This document shows, one piece after another, positions 26,647-34,872 of a DNA stretch of 64,000 nt. The stretch comes from Paludisphaera mucosa (GTDB taxonomy: Bacteria > Planctomycetota > Planctomycetia > Isosphaerales > Isosphaeraceae): positions 1 to 64,000 of the forward strand of contig NZ_JARRAG010000005.1 of assembly GCF_029589435.1 (NCBI RefSeq), given 5' to 3'. Both the position numbers and the translations under genes were made by a program. A model generated the notes under the pieces. That model saw only the letters and a list, made by a program, of their open reading frames with translations, ran no database searches and was not told where the DNA came from. The number at the start of each line of letters is the position of its first letter. Within the stretch, counting starts at the first letter, position 1.

Positions 26647-27394
26647 GGGTTGCGGCTCCTTGTTGCACGGTTTGGACGGGCCTGCGGCGGGGTCGCGTCA
26701 TGAAGAAGAGCACGACGCCCAAAGCCGAGACGACGATGACGCCCGAGGTCACGGCGACCATCAGGAAGTCCCGGGCGTCCTTGTTCGGGATGAACATCCA
26801 CTTGTGGAAATTGCTGAATATCGAGGCCTCGAACTGCCTCGAGTCGTCGGTGTGCCGCGTCACGCTGCCGGTCGTCGTCGAGACGTAGACCCGCGTCCCC
26901 TTGCCGTCGGCCAGGTCGAACTTGTAGACGGGCAGCACGCGGAAGATGTTGACGTATTCGGAGTCGAATTTCGTCAGGTAGCCGGTCTTCACGGGCGAAC
27001 CGCCGCCCAGGAATTCCGAGGCGATTTGGGCCGCATAGGCTTGGTCCCGCCCCGCGTCGAGGCGGCCGCTCGCCGCGTTCACGTAGAACGCCCCGGGGAC
27101 TCCCCGGGCGAAAATCTGATACCAGGGCTCGCCGCCGACCTGGCGGACGTTGACGGCCTCGACCACGGCCGAGGGGTCGGGGAGCTTGGCGACGGCCTCG
27201 GCGAGGGTGACCGTCGCCTTCGAGGCGTCGAGGCCCCCGCCGGTCGGGCGGACGGGCGGGGGGGCGGATTGGGTGCGACTCATCGCCGTGTGCAGGACGC
27301 CGCTCGCGGCCGACATGAACACGGTGACGCTGAAGAAGAGGCCGAGCCAGCGGTGGGCCCGCCGCACGGCCATGGGGCTCAATCGTCGTTTCAT
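26639..27394 (-). CDS. PepSY-type membrane protein
   Basis: 251 aa. The N-terminal helix (RRAHRWLGLFFSVTVFMSAA) follows the PepSY-associated TM pattern with H and R at the membrane face. A periplasmic PepSY-like domain follows (LAEAVAKLPD, then YVNAASGRLDAG). A second helix ends it (FLMVAVTSGVIVVSALGVVL). Segments VYVSTTTGSVTRHTDDSRQF and FHKWMFIPNKDARDFL are typical of PepSY proteins in iron/flavin-reductase contexts. It overlaps the YHS/DJ-1 gene by 8 bases and lies 12 bases from the redoxin gene: one operon. Confidence 0.8.
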   Translation of the reverse strand: MKRRLSPMAVRRAHRWLGLFFSVTVFMSAASGVLHTAMSRTQSAPPPVRPTGGGLDASKATVTLAEAVAKLPDPSAVVEAVNVRQVGGEPWYQIFARGVPGAFYVNAASGRLDAGRDQAYAAQIASEFLGGGSPVKTGYLTKFDSEYVNIFRVLPVYKFDLADGKGTRVYVSTTTGSVTRHTDDSRQFEASIFSNFHKWMFIPNKDARDFLMVAVTSGVIVVSALGVVLFFMTRPRRRPVQTVQQGAATHA

Positions 27395-27406
27395 CGGGGC
27401 ACCGGC

Positions 27407-28060
27407 TTAGAGGTCGTAGGGACAGCCCGTGTAGAGTTCGAGCGGGGCGTCGGCGAGGTCGAGCGGCTTCTCGGGCGAAGCCGTCATCTCCGCCATCAGC
27501 GAGCCCAGCTCCCGGAGCATCGGCTCCGAGTAGCCGGGCCAGTGCTTGGCGATCCGGCCTCGAGGACCGACGAGTATCGAGTAGGCGGAGTTCTCGACGC
27601 CGTAGGCGTGAATCAGATCCTCTTCGGGGGCGACGAGGAGGGGGTAGGGGACGTGGAACCGTCCCGCCCACTCCTTCGCCTTCTCGAGGTCCTGGTCGAT
27701 GACCCCCCACATCGAGACCTTGGGATAGGCCGCGTGGAGCTGGTTGAAGAACGATTGGGCCGCCTCGCTGCACGGGCACCCCTTCTTGATGAAGGTGAGC
27801 AGGACGGGGCCCCCTCCGAGCATCTCGTCGAGCCGGTGCGTCTCGCCGTCGGTGGCCCGCTTGGCGAACCCCGGGGCGGGACGGTCGAGCATCGCCCGGC
27901 TCGACTCCGCCATGTCCGGGGTCACGAGGTGCTTCGCCTCCTCGATGAGGACCAGCTGCGACCCTTCCGGGGGCATGGCGGAACGGACTCGGGCCCAGGC
28001 GTAGAGCCCGCCCACCGTCGCCGAAGCGAGGATGAGCAGGGCCAAGGGGAAACGCATCAT
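27407..28060 (-). CDS. membrane-anchored redoxin (AhpC/TSA-like)
   Basis: 217 aa. An N-terminal signal/anchor (RFPLALLILASATVGGLYAW) is followed by a thioredoxin-like domain with C95-P-C97 (FIKKGCPCSEAAQSFFNQLH), a CxC arrangement. LVAPEEDLIHAYGVENSAYS and SILVGPRGRIAKHWPGYSEP complete the redoxin fold. ATG 28060 follows AAGGAGGGCGACC. It is expected to act as a periplasmic thiol oxidoreductase or peroxide-linked protein. It leads the redoxin/PepSY/YHS-DJ-1 operon. Confidence 0.82.
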   Translation of the reverse strand: MMRFPLALLILASATVGGLYAWARVRSAMPPEGSQLVLIEEAKHLVTPDMAESSRAMLDRPAPGFAKRATDGETHRLDEMLGGGPVLLTFIKKGCPCSEAAQSFFNQLHAAYPKVSMWGVIDQDLEKAKEWAGRFHVPYPLLVAPEEDLIHAYGVENSAYSILVGPRGRIAKHWPGYSEPMLRELGSLMAEMTASPEKPLDLADAPLELYTGCPYDL

Positions 28061-28074
28061 GGCGGTCGCCCTCC

Positions 28075-29133
28075 TTAGAATGAATCGGCGGAGAGGACCT
28101 CGCCGCCGCTTCGGGTCGCCAGGCCCCGCCAGGTCGCGAGGTTCACCGAGTCATTCACGAACTGCACGTGCCCGTCGCAGAAGAGGGCGTTCACGCCGCC
28201 GGGGTGATTGCTGCGGGCCGCGAACCAGCCCCGGTTGTGCGAGAACGTGTCCGGCACGACCGCGTTCGGGGGCAGGTAGGCGTTGAAGAGCGTGGCACTG
28301 GCCTGCCCCCAAATCCACGGCGAGCCCCGGTCGGCCCGCCAGCTCGTCGCCGAGAGGGCGTCCGCATCGGTGAGCGTGGGGGACACGCCGCCGGGAGACG
28401 CGAGCGTCCGGGAGCGGCCCGTCGAAGCGTTCGCCGCGAAGCGATAGGGCCTGGAGATGCTCGAGGCCGGCCCCGTCCGGTCGGTCCCGACGCCGAGGAG
28501 GCATTCCGACATCGCAATGGTGTTGGAGGTGCCGTCGGTCAGCTCCGCGAGGCGGCACTGGTGCGGCATCCAGAAGACCCCGTCGGAGACGAAGGCCGGG
28601 TCGTAGTAGGTCTGGAGCCCGGTGCCGAAGTTGGCCACGTAGTTGGCGCCCACGACGTCCGAGCCGACGTAGCCGCTGTACCTGGGACTCTGCCCGTCGC
28701 TCGGGCATAGGAACGTGCCCACGATGGTGCGGGCCGCCGTCATCGACGCGGGATGAATCGAGAGCGGCGAGCCGACCTGGAGCACGGGCTGATTGAAATC
28801 GACGAGCCCTTGGAGGGCCGCCTGCTCGAGGTGGGGCAGGAGCCTCGCCTGCATCGAGAAGGCGTAGACGCTGTTGGCCGCGGTGCTCCCCGCACTCGGG
28901 AAGCACTGGTTGGAGTTCTCGTAGTTGTGCATGGCGAGGCCGAGCTGCTTCAGGTTGTTCGAGCACTGCATGCGTCTCGCCGCCTCGCGGGCCGCCTGGA
29001 CGGCGGGCAGCAGCAGGGCGGTGAGCACCGCGATGATGGCGATGACCACCAGCAGCTCGACCAGCGTGAAGGCCCGGCGAAGCCCCGGGAATCCTCCCGG
29101 GGCTTCGGTGCGGGTCGAGGAAGGGCGTCGCAT
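28075..29133 (-). CDS. DUF1559 pseudopilin-like protein
   Basis: 352 aa. Prepilin motif [20 protein letters not shown] has Ala where Gly usually precedes the Phe, so processing may differ. The DUF1559 blocks [20 protein letters not shown] and [20 protein letters not shown] are intact. Start ATG 29133 is chosen by position of the prepilin signal; the open frame upstream runs into the neighbouring gene. Its 3' end lies 15 bases from the redoxin start. Confidence 0.9.
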   Translation of the reverse strand: MRRPSSTRTEAPGGFPGLRRAFTLVELLVVIAIIAVLTALLLPAVQAAREAARRMQCSNNLKQLGLAMHNYENSNQCFPSAGSTAANSVYAFSMQARLLPHLEQAALQGLVDFNQPVLQVGSPLSIHPASMTAARTIVGTFLCPSDGQSPRYSGYVGSDVVGANYVANFGTGLQTYYDPAFVSDGVFWMPHQCRLAELTDGTSNTIAMSECLLGVGTDRTGPASSISRPYRFAANASTGRSRTLASPGGVSPTLTDADALSATSWRADRGSPWIWGQASATLFNAYLPPNAVVPDTFSHNRGWFAARSNHPGGVNALFCDGHVQFVNDSVNLATWRGLATRSGGEVLSADSF

Positions 29134-29153
29134 CGTGATTCGCTTCCTCTTAC

Positions 29154-30212
29154 TTAGAATGAATCGGACGAGACGACCTCGCCGCCGTTCCGCGTCGAGA
29201 GCCCACGCCAGGTCGAGACGGCGATGGAGTCCTTGGCGAACTGCACGTGCCCGTCGCAGAAGAGCACGTTGACGCCGCCGGGGTGGTTGCTGCGGGCCGC
29301 CTTCCACGCCGGGTTGTGCGGCGGGCTCGCCTGCCAGCAGTCGTAGAGCTTCGAGTTCGGCGTCAGGTAGTGGTTGTAGAGGGTCGTGCGGTAGTCGCCG
29401 TCCCACCAGCCGAAGCCCTTGTCGAGCCGCCAACCGCTGGGGCTCGCACAGCCCGCGTCGGAGAGCGGCGTCGAGCCGATGGCCGCCGCCCGGCGAACAT
29501 CGGGAGGCAGGGGCGTCGCTCCCGTTTGCGTCGCGGCCCCACCGGCGGCGGGGCCCATGAGCTGCTCGGAGGCCGCCACGGTGTTGCTCGACCCATCGGT
29601 GACCGTCGCTATCGACTGGGCCGGGCCGAGGACGAAGGCCCCGTTCGCCCTGACCGTCGCCCCCGCGTCGCCCGGTACCGCACTACCCGGCGACCCGTCA
29701 CCGGTGCAGAACTGGTAATTGCTCGGGCCGGAGGTCAGGCCGTTTCCTCCGGCCAGTTGCGAGGGCGGCTGGGCCGCGTCGCTCGGGCAGAGGAAGAAGC
29801 TCACCTTGGCCCCCATCACGGTGAGGTTGGAAGGGAACACGGTCCAGGGCGGCGTTCCGAGCACGTTCGAGGGACCCGCCGCGATGGGCCAATTCATGTT
29901 CAGAGCGTTATAGACGTTCGACTGCTCCAGGTACGGCGAGAGCTGGGCCAGCACCGACCAGCGGTAGTGCAGGACCGGGACCCCGGGATAAACCTGGCCG
30001 TCCCGCGGGTAGAGGAAGCCCACGGGGAACGAGTCGACCGTGGAGTGGTAGTTGTGCAGGGCGATGCCCAGCTGCTTCAAGTTGTTCGTGCACTGCATGC
30101 GGCGGGCGGCCTCGCGGGCCGACTGGACCGCGGGCAGGAGCAAGGCGATGAGCACCGCGATAATCGCGATGACCACGAGGAGCTCAATCAGCGTGAAGCC
30201 TCGGCGTTTCAT
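29154..30212 (-). CDS. DUF1559 pseudopilin-like protein
   Basis: 352 aa. [20 protein letters not shown] gives a standard prepilin signal; [20 protein letters not shown] and [20 protein letters not shown] are the family blocks. The C-terminal region is strongly similar to the neighbour at 28075, so the two probably arose by tandem duplication. The start is ATG 30212; the frame upstream (to 30254) lacks a better one. It is the first gene of the minus-strand row that runs to the phosphatase. Confidence 0.92.
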   Translation of the reverse strand: MKRRGFTLIELLVVIAIIAVLIALLLPAVQSAREAARRMQCTNNLKQLGIALHNYHSTVDSFPVGFLYPRDGQVYPGVPVLHYRWSVLAQLSPYLEQSNVYNALNMNWPIAAGPSNVLGTPPWTVFPSNLTVMGAKVSFFLCPSDAAQPPSQLAGGNGLTSGPSNYQFCTGDGSPGSAVPGDAGATVRANGAFVLGPAQSIATVTDGSSNTVAASEQLMGPAAGGAATQTGATPLPPDVRRAAAIGSTPLSDAGCASPSGWRLDKGFGWWDGDYRTTLYNHYLTPNSKLYDCWQASPPHNPAWKAARSNHPGGVNVLFCDGHVQFAKDSIAVSTWRGLSTRNGGEVVSSDSF

Positions 30213-30383
30213 GGGGTAGGAGTTCCAAAGAGGTCGCTCGGTGCGTAAGGCCACCTCTGGCCGGACCTTCGACGGTCGCGGTCTGGGTTAGGCCGTATCG
30301 CGTTCACATGACGGACGTAGCTCGAGCCGACGACCCGCGAGGGGCCGTGGCGATGAAGCGTCGGTGATGCGGGCCTGATGGGG

Positions 30384-30827
30384 TCAGGCCGGAGCGAAGC
30401 CTCTCGGGGGCCTCTCGAGACGGGAGGCGAGGCGGGCCGGAAGGCTCAAGGAGGGGGGAGCCGAGGGGAGGCGGTCGCCGGTCCGATGGTCACGCAGTCC
30501 CGGATGCCGGAGCAGGGCCGCCGCCTTCGCCGCGGGTCCGGCGAAGGTCGCAGTCGGGACCGCGGGGTCCCCGCACGGTGCGGCCCCGAGGCAGGGGCCG
30601 GAATCAGTCGCTCCCGAGGAAGACGGGGTCGACTCTCGATGCGAAGGCGTCTTCGATTTCTTCGGCCCGCAGCAGCAGGAGGCCCCGCTGCAACGGGCGC
30701 CGCAACGGCAGGAATGCGGCTCGTCGCCCCCTCCCTCCGCCTTCGCGGCCGTCGCGTGCAGCGAGGCGCCCATCGCGGGCCCGCCGGGAACGGCGAGGCC
30801 GAGCACGAGCACGGCCAGGATTTTCAT
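30384..30827 (-). CDS. small secreted Cys-rich protein
   Basis: About 147 aa if started at ATG 30827 (163 aa from 30875). Signal peptide MKILAVLVLGLAVPGGPAMG. Then a cysteine cluster HSCRCGARCSGASCCCGPKK with seven Cys in 16 residues, likely a metal-binding site. The remainder is Ala/Pro/Arg rich and low in complexity, so the real 3' end could be non-conserved. Its place next to metal-transport and redox genes suggests metal buffering in the envelope. Function is inferred from composition only. Confidence 0.55.
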   Translation of the reverse strand: MKILAVLVLGLAVPGGPAMGASLHATAAKAEGGGDEPHSCRCGARCSGASCCCGPKKSKTPSHRESTPSSSGATDSGPCLGAAPCGDPAVPTATFAGPAAKAAALLRHPGLRDHRTGDRLPSAPPSLSLPARLASRLERPPRGFAPA

Positions 30828-31031
30828 CCGGTGGCGGAACCGAAGCAAAGAGGTGGCGGACGAGGGCGTGGGCATCAGGGATGGCGAAACCGTCGGGGGG
30901 CTTTGGCGAAGCCTCCATGCTCGCGGCCGGGTGCGGCGATGTCAAGGGACCGTGCTCCCGCCGTCTTCCCGGGCATAACCTCGCACATCGGGCCGTCGCT
31001 CGAGCCCGTGCTCAACCGCCTCCCTAAGGGC

Positions 31032-31067
31032 ATAAGCCAAACGGCTTATACGCCAGACGGCATATGG
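31032..31067 (+). promoter_or_regulatory. tandem operator ahead of the XRE gene
   Basis: Two adjacent 16-bp copies, GCCAAACGGCTTATAC (31036-31051) and GCCAGACGGCATATGG (31052-31067), with a perfect hairpin-like dyad ATAAGCC/GGCTTAT (31032-31038 and 31043-31049). They end 50 bases before the XRE start codon, as expected for an autoregulated operator. Confidence 0.6.
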
Positions 31068-31116
31068 TTTGCGGTCTTCGGGCCGACGAAACGCTGTTCT
31101 TGAGGGAGAGAGCGAC

Positions 31117-31359
31117 ATGGGAAGAGCCAGGAAAAGCGGGGCCCCGAAGCCGAAGGTCAGCCGGGCCCTGCGGGAGACCATCCGCGAGAAGGGCCTGACG
31201 GCCTACTCGGCCGCGAAGAAGTCGGGGGTGTCGGTGGACGCGGTCCAGCGATTCCTCAACGAGGAACGCGGCCTGTCCCTGGCGACGGTGGATAAGCTCG
31301 CCGACTCGCTCGGGCTGACCCTCTGCCCGGACGACTCGGGAGCCGAAGAAGCAAATTAG
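31117..31359 (+). CDS. small XRE-family HTH regulator
   Basis: 80 aa, basic N-terminus (MGRARKSGAPKPKVSRALRE) then a complete helix-turn-helix (LTAYSAAKKSGVSVDAVQRF, LSLATVDKLADSLGLTLC). ATG 31117 follows TTGAGGGAGAGAGC. Expected to bind DNA as a dimer; the tandem dyads just upstream are the likely target. It is 57 bases ahead of the hybrid histidine kinase gene in the same direction, so it may be co-transcribed with it. Confidence 0.82.
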   Translation: MGRARKSGAPKPKVSRALRETIREKGLTAYSAAKKSGVSVDAVQRFLNEERGLSLATVDKLADSLGLTLCPDDSGAEEAN

Positions 31360-31416
31360 GACGAAGTCTTTCAGGGAGCCGAGCGATGGGGCTCACCAGC
31401 TTATACAAGGTGGACC

Positions 31417-33306
31417 ATGTCCCAGGGTTCGGACGCGGATAGATATCGGATGCTCGTCGAGCACAGCCTCGACGCCCTCGCCACCATCGAGCCCGACGGC
31501 CGGGTCTCCTACGTGAGCCCCGGCATCGCTCGCGTGCTCGGGTACACGCCCGAGGAGTTCGCGGAGCTGGGCGCCTTCGATGTCGTGCATCCCGACGAGC
31601 GACGGGAGGCGGAAGCCCGATTCTCGGAGCTGCTCGAGCGGCCCGGCGGCTCGCAGACCGCCGTCATCCGGGTGCGGCATCGAGACGGAGCCTGGCGATG
31701 GATTGAGACCGTCTCCACCAATCAGCTCGACTCGGCGGGCGTCGGCGTCGTGGTCGCCAACTTCCGCGACGTCACCGACCGCAAGCGGTCCGAGGACGCC
31801 GCCCGCGAAGCCGACGAGAAGTTCCGCCACATCGTCGAGAGTGCCACCGAGTTCGCCATCTTCACGACCGACCTCGAGGGCCGCGTGGACGGCTGGAACT
31901 CGGGGGCCGTCCGCCTCCTCGGCTACGACGAAGGCGAAATCCTGGGCCGGGACTGCCGCATCTTCTTCACGCCGGAGGACAACGAGGCGGACGCGGCCAG
32001 GGGCGAGATGCACGACGCCCTGAAGCGGGGCAGCGGCGACGACGAGCGGTGGCACGTGCGGAAGGACGGGAGCCGATTCTGGGGCAGCGGCCTGATGATG
32101 CCGCTCAAGGACGACGCGGGGGCCGTCGTCGGCTACCTGAAAATCTTCCGCGACATGACCCGCGAGAAGCGGGACGCGGAGGCCCTGGCGGAGGCCGCCC
32201 GCAGGAAGAGCGAGTTCCTCGCCATCCTCGCCCACGAGCTCAGGAACCCGCTGGCGGCCATCGACAACGCATCGCAACTCCTGCTCGTCGCCGACGGCGA
32301 CGACGGCCGGTCTCGGTGGTGTCGCGACGTCATCCGACGCCAGGCGGGCCGATTGGCGAGGCTCTTGGACGACCTGCTCGACGTGTCGCGAGTCGCCCAG
32401 GGGAAGATTCGGCTCCGGAAGGAGCGGCTCGACCTGAAACGCGTCGTCGGCGGGGCCGTGGACGTCGTCAGGCCGCTCGTCGACCGCAAGAAGCACTCCT
32501 TGACCATCGCGATGGCGCCCGGCGAGATGGCCGTCTTCGGCGACGCGGCCAGGCTCGAGCAGGTGCTCGTCAACCTGCTGACCAACGCCGCCAAGTACAC
32601 CGACGACGGCGGCCTCATCTCGGTCATGGGGACGGGCGGCCGAGAGGTCGTGGTGACGGTGAGCGACAGCGGAATCGGCATCACGCCGGAGATGCTCCCC
32701 CGCGTCTTCGAGCTCTTCGCCCAGGTCGACCGGTCGATAGACCGCTCCGATGGCGGGCTCGGGGTCGGGCTCACCCTGTCCCGGTGGCTCGTCGAGCTGC
32801 ACGGCGGGGAGATTTCGGCCCGGAGCGACGGCGAGGGGAAGGGGAGCGAATTCGTCGTCAGGCTCCCCGCCGCCGAGGCGAACGACGTTTCGCAGGCCGA
32901 CGCCGACCGAGGGGATACGGCCCTCCCGAGGCGGGGGTTGCGGCTGCTCGTCGTCGAGGACAATCCCGACGCGGCCCTGGGACTCGCGATGCTCCTGGAG
33001 GCTTCCGGCCACGAAGTGGCCACGGCTTACGACGGGCCCTCGGCCGTCGAGCTCGCACGCTCCGTGCGTCCGGACGCGGTGCTCTCGGACATCGGCCTCC
33101 CCGGCATGGACGGCTACGAGGTGGCACGACGGCTCAGGGGCGACGGGGCGGGAGCCTTGTTAATCGCCATCTCGGGCTACGGCCAGGAGGAGGACCGCCG
33201 CCGCTCCCGCGAGGCCGGATTCGACCACCATTTCATCAAGCCCGTGGACTACGAATCCCTGTCCGAGCTGCTCGCTCGGCTGACTCCCCGCGAGGTCGGG
33301 GCCTGA
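31417..33306 (+). CDS. PAS-PAS hybrid histidine kinase with receiver
   Basis: 629 aa, no membrane segment. Two PAS domains (about 10-122 and 135-248; SYVSPGIARVLGYTPEEF and FTTDLEGRVDGWNSGAVRLL), a HisKA box with phospho-His273 (LAHELRNPLA), an ATPase domain with the N box around N390 (NLLTNAAKYT) and glycine boxes (DGGLGVGLTL), and a C-terminal receiver domain (about 508-622) with D558 (SDIGLPGMDG). A soluble hybrid kinase sensing a cytoplasmic signal; the output partner is unknown because no separate response regulator lies nearby. It resembles the kinase at 38459 in its catalytic and receiver parts. Confidence 0.93.
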   Translation: MSQGSDADRYRMLVEHSLDALATIEPDGRVSYVSPGIARVLGYTPEEFAELGAFDVVHPDERREAEARFSELLERPGGSQTAVIRVRHRDGAWRWIETVSTNQLDSAGVGVVVANFRDVTDRKRSEDAAREADEKFRHIVESATEFAIFTTDLEGRVDGWNSGAVRLLGYDEGEILGRDCRIFFTPEDNEADAARGEMHDALKRGSGDDERWHVRKDGSRFWGSGLMMPLKDDAGAVVGYLKIFRDMTREKRDAEALAEAARRKSEFLAILAHELRNPLAAIDNASQLLLVADGDDGRSRWCRDVIRRQAGRLARLLDDLLDVSRVAQGKIRLRKERLDLKRVVGGAVDVVRPLVDRKKHSLTIAMAPGEMAVFGDAARLEQVLVNLLTNAAKYTDDGGLISVMGTGGREVVVTVSDSGIGITPEMLPRVFELFAQVDRSIDRSDGGLGVGLTLSRWLVELHGGEISARSDGEGKGSEFVVRLPAAEANDVSQADADRGDTALPRRGLRLLVVEDNPDAALGLAMLLEASGHEVATAYDGPSAVELARSVRPDAVLSDIGLPGMDGYEVARRLRGDGAGALLIAISGYGQEEDRRRSREAGFDHHFIKPVDYESLSELLARLTPREVGA

Positions 33307-33338
33307 CCGCCTCACCATGTCGACTCGTTCGAGGGGAC

Positions 33339-33962
33339 TCATTCGGCCCGGGTCACCAGATGCCGAAACGTGAGATTCAGCCTCTCTTCCACGGGCTTCG
33401 CCGTCTTCGAAATCTGGTGCAGCCAATTCGCCTGCGTCCCGCCTCGCATGACGAGGAGGCTGCCGTGCGTCAGTTCGACGCTCGCCTTCAGCTCCTTCCG
33501 CCGCTTGTGCTTGAGCTGGAAGTTCCTCGTGCCGCCGAAGCTGACCGAGGCGATGACGGGGTCTTCGCCGAACTCAGGCTCGTCGTCCGCGTGCCAGCCC
33601 ATGCCGTCCCGGCCGTCTCGATAGCGGTTGAGGAGGACGCCGTTGAAGGACACGCCCACGGCGGCTTCCACGGCGTGTTTGACCTCGGCCAGGGCCGTCG
33701 TCCAGGGCAGGGGCTCGTTCACGATGCCCGAGTAGACGTAGCGGGCCCCCGCATCGCCGTACCACGCGGTGAGGCGGGGCAGCGGCTTCAGCTCGCCGAA
33801 CATCTTCATCGAGTCCTGCCGCCATCGCGTCGTCTCGACGAGCTGCCGGAGGAGTCGGTCCGCTGCGTCCGTGGGGAAGAAGGATGGGTGGAAGACGACC
33901 TCGGCCTCGGGGAGGTCGAGCGTCAGGAACGGGCGAGCGGAGTCGGTCGTGGATTCAGACAT
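33339..33962 (-). CDS. AlkB-like 2-oxoglutarate/Fe(II) dioxygenase
   Basis: 207 aa. Fe ligands H124, D126 (MGWHADDEPEF) and H182 (NWLHQISKT). The 2-oxoglutarate-binding RxNxTxR signature appears as R194-x-N196-x-T198-x-R200. YSGIVNEPLPW and NRYRDGRDG match bacterial AlkB homologues that repair alkylated bases. It is convergent with the histidine kinase and lies between that gene and the VapC remnant. Length and motifs are complete, so it should be active. Confidence 0.92.
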   Translation of the reverse strand: MSESTTDSARPFLTLDLPEAEVVFHPSFFPTDAADRLLRQLVETTRWRQDSMKMFGELKPLPRLTAWYGDAGARYVYSGIVNEPLPWTTALAEVKHAVEAAVGVSFNGVLLNRYRDGRDGMGWHADDEPEFGEDPVIASVSFGGTRNFQLKHKRRKELKASVELTHGSLLVMRGGTQANWLHQISKTAKPVEERLNLTFRHLVTRAE

Positions 33963-33983
33963 CGCCCATCTCCTTACAAGGTT

Positions 33984-34406
33984 CTACGCGTCCCGCCACG
34001 GATTGAGGAGGCGGACGCCGCTCGCCTTGAAATCGCCCTCGTTCCTGGTCATGACGTGCAGGCCGTGGCGGAGTGCGGTCGCGGCGATGAGCCCGTCGGC
34101 CGCGTGGACTATGAGCCCTTTCTTCTGGGCCCGTGCCGACAGCTCGCCCCAGATCTTGCCGGTCTCGACGTCGATGGGGACGATGCGTTCGGAGAACTAA
34201 CCCTCCAGGGCGGCGAGCCACGCGGTCAGCTCGGTTCGCTTTTTGCCGGCCGCGAGCAGTCCGATGCCTTTGACGATTTCTCCCACCGAGACGACGCTCA
34301 GGAAGAGCTTCTCGTCAGGGACCGCCGAGACGGCCGCGACCACCCCGGCGTCGGGCTTCGGCTTCCGCAGCTCGGCGATGGTGCAGGTGTCGAGGAGCAC
34401 CTTCAC
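33984..34406 (-). pseudogene. VapC-like PIN toxin with in-frame amber stop
   Basis: The GTG at 34406 overlaps the antitoxin stop and opens VKVLLDTCTIAELRKPKPDA, a PIN first strand. After 69 codons (TAWLAALEG) a TAG at 34197-34199 interrupts, and the same frame goes on with FSERIVPIDVETGKIWGELS, ADGLIAATALRHGLHVMTRN and LLNPWRDA to the stop at 33984-33986. Read through, it is a normal 140-aa VapC with all regions. One nonsense change therefore disables the toxin while the antitoxin stays open. Confidence 0.82.
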
Positions 34407-34642
34407 AGCTCGACGTCCCGCATGGGGCTCCGGTCGCGTTCCAGGTCGAGCCCATCGAAGGACGGCCCGCCCATGAGGAATTCCTTGAAGCTCTGACGCT
34501 GGCCGGTCAGCTCCGCATACTTCTCGGCCGAGATGACCACCACGGCGTCTTTCCGGCGAGTGATGGTCTGCGGCCCCTCGGAGAGGGCGAGGTTGACGAC
34601 CTCGCTCAATCGGTTCTTCGCGTCGGCCAAGTTCCAGGTCAT
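34403..34642 (-). CDS. Phd/YefM-family antitoxin
   Basis: 79 aa, starting MTWNLADAKNRLSEVVNLAL, the Phd/YefM N-terminal DNA-binding part, then RRKDAVVVISAEKYAELTG and a C-terminal acidic toxin-binding tail. ATG 34642 follows GGAGG. The toxin start overlaps its stop codon (shared bases 34404-34405). With the toxin broken it may be retained as a repressor or anti-toxin against related modules. Confidence 0.85.
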   Translation of the reverse strand: MTWNLADAKNRLSEVVNLALSEGPQTITRRKDAVVVISAEKYAELTGQRQSFKEFLMGGPSFDGLDLERDRSPMRDVEL

Positions 34643-34652
34643 CGGGTGCCTC

Positions 34653-34681
34653 CATGATAGCTAGCCAGTCTAGCCATCATG
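34653..34681 (-). promoter_or_regulatory. inverted repeat in the antitoxin leader
   Basis: Imperfect dyad with outer arms CATGAT/ATCATG and inner CTAG/CTAG elements, located 11-39 bases upstream of the antitoxin start. Likely operator for Phd autoregulation. Confidence 0.5.
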
Positions 34682-34740
34682 TCACACATGGGGAGTCACG
34701 GCAAGGATTAAACAAGCCCCCTGCCGGAGTCCGATTACCG

Positions 34741-34760
34741 GACATAACGCCCTTTATGTC
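34741..34760. other. palindromic dif-like site C
   Basis: GACATAACGCCCTTTATGTC, exactly the reverse complement of site A (18331-18350). Similarity extends beyond the arm (GAGTCCGATT here). It lies between the antitoxin promoter and the kinase 3' end. The inverted orientation relative to A would allow inversion of the 16.4 kb between them if both are recombinase cores. Confidence 0.6.
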
Positions 34761-34872
34761 TGGTAGTGTGGATGCGGCCTGGAGGAATCGAAGGTCTCCA
34801 GGATGACGCTCTCGAACCTCTCGAGGGTTGGCGTAGAGGCCGCGGGAATCGCCACGCCGAACGGGCGCTTCG

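Noticed and set aside
31417-34496. Long alternative frames over the histidine kinase and AlkB genes
   Set aside because: The kinase and AlkB motifs fix the correct frames.
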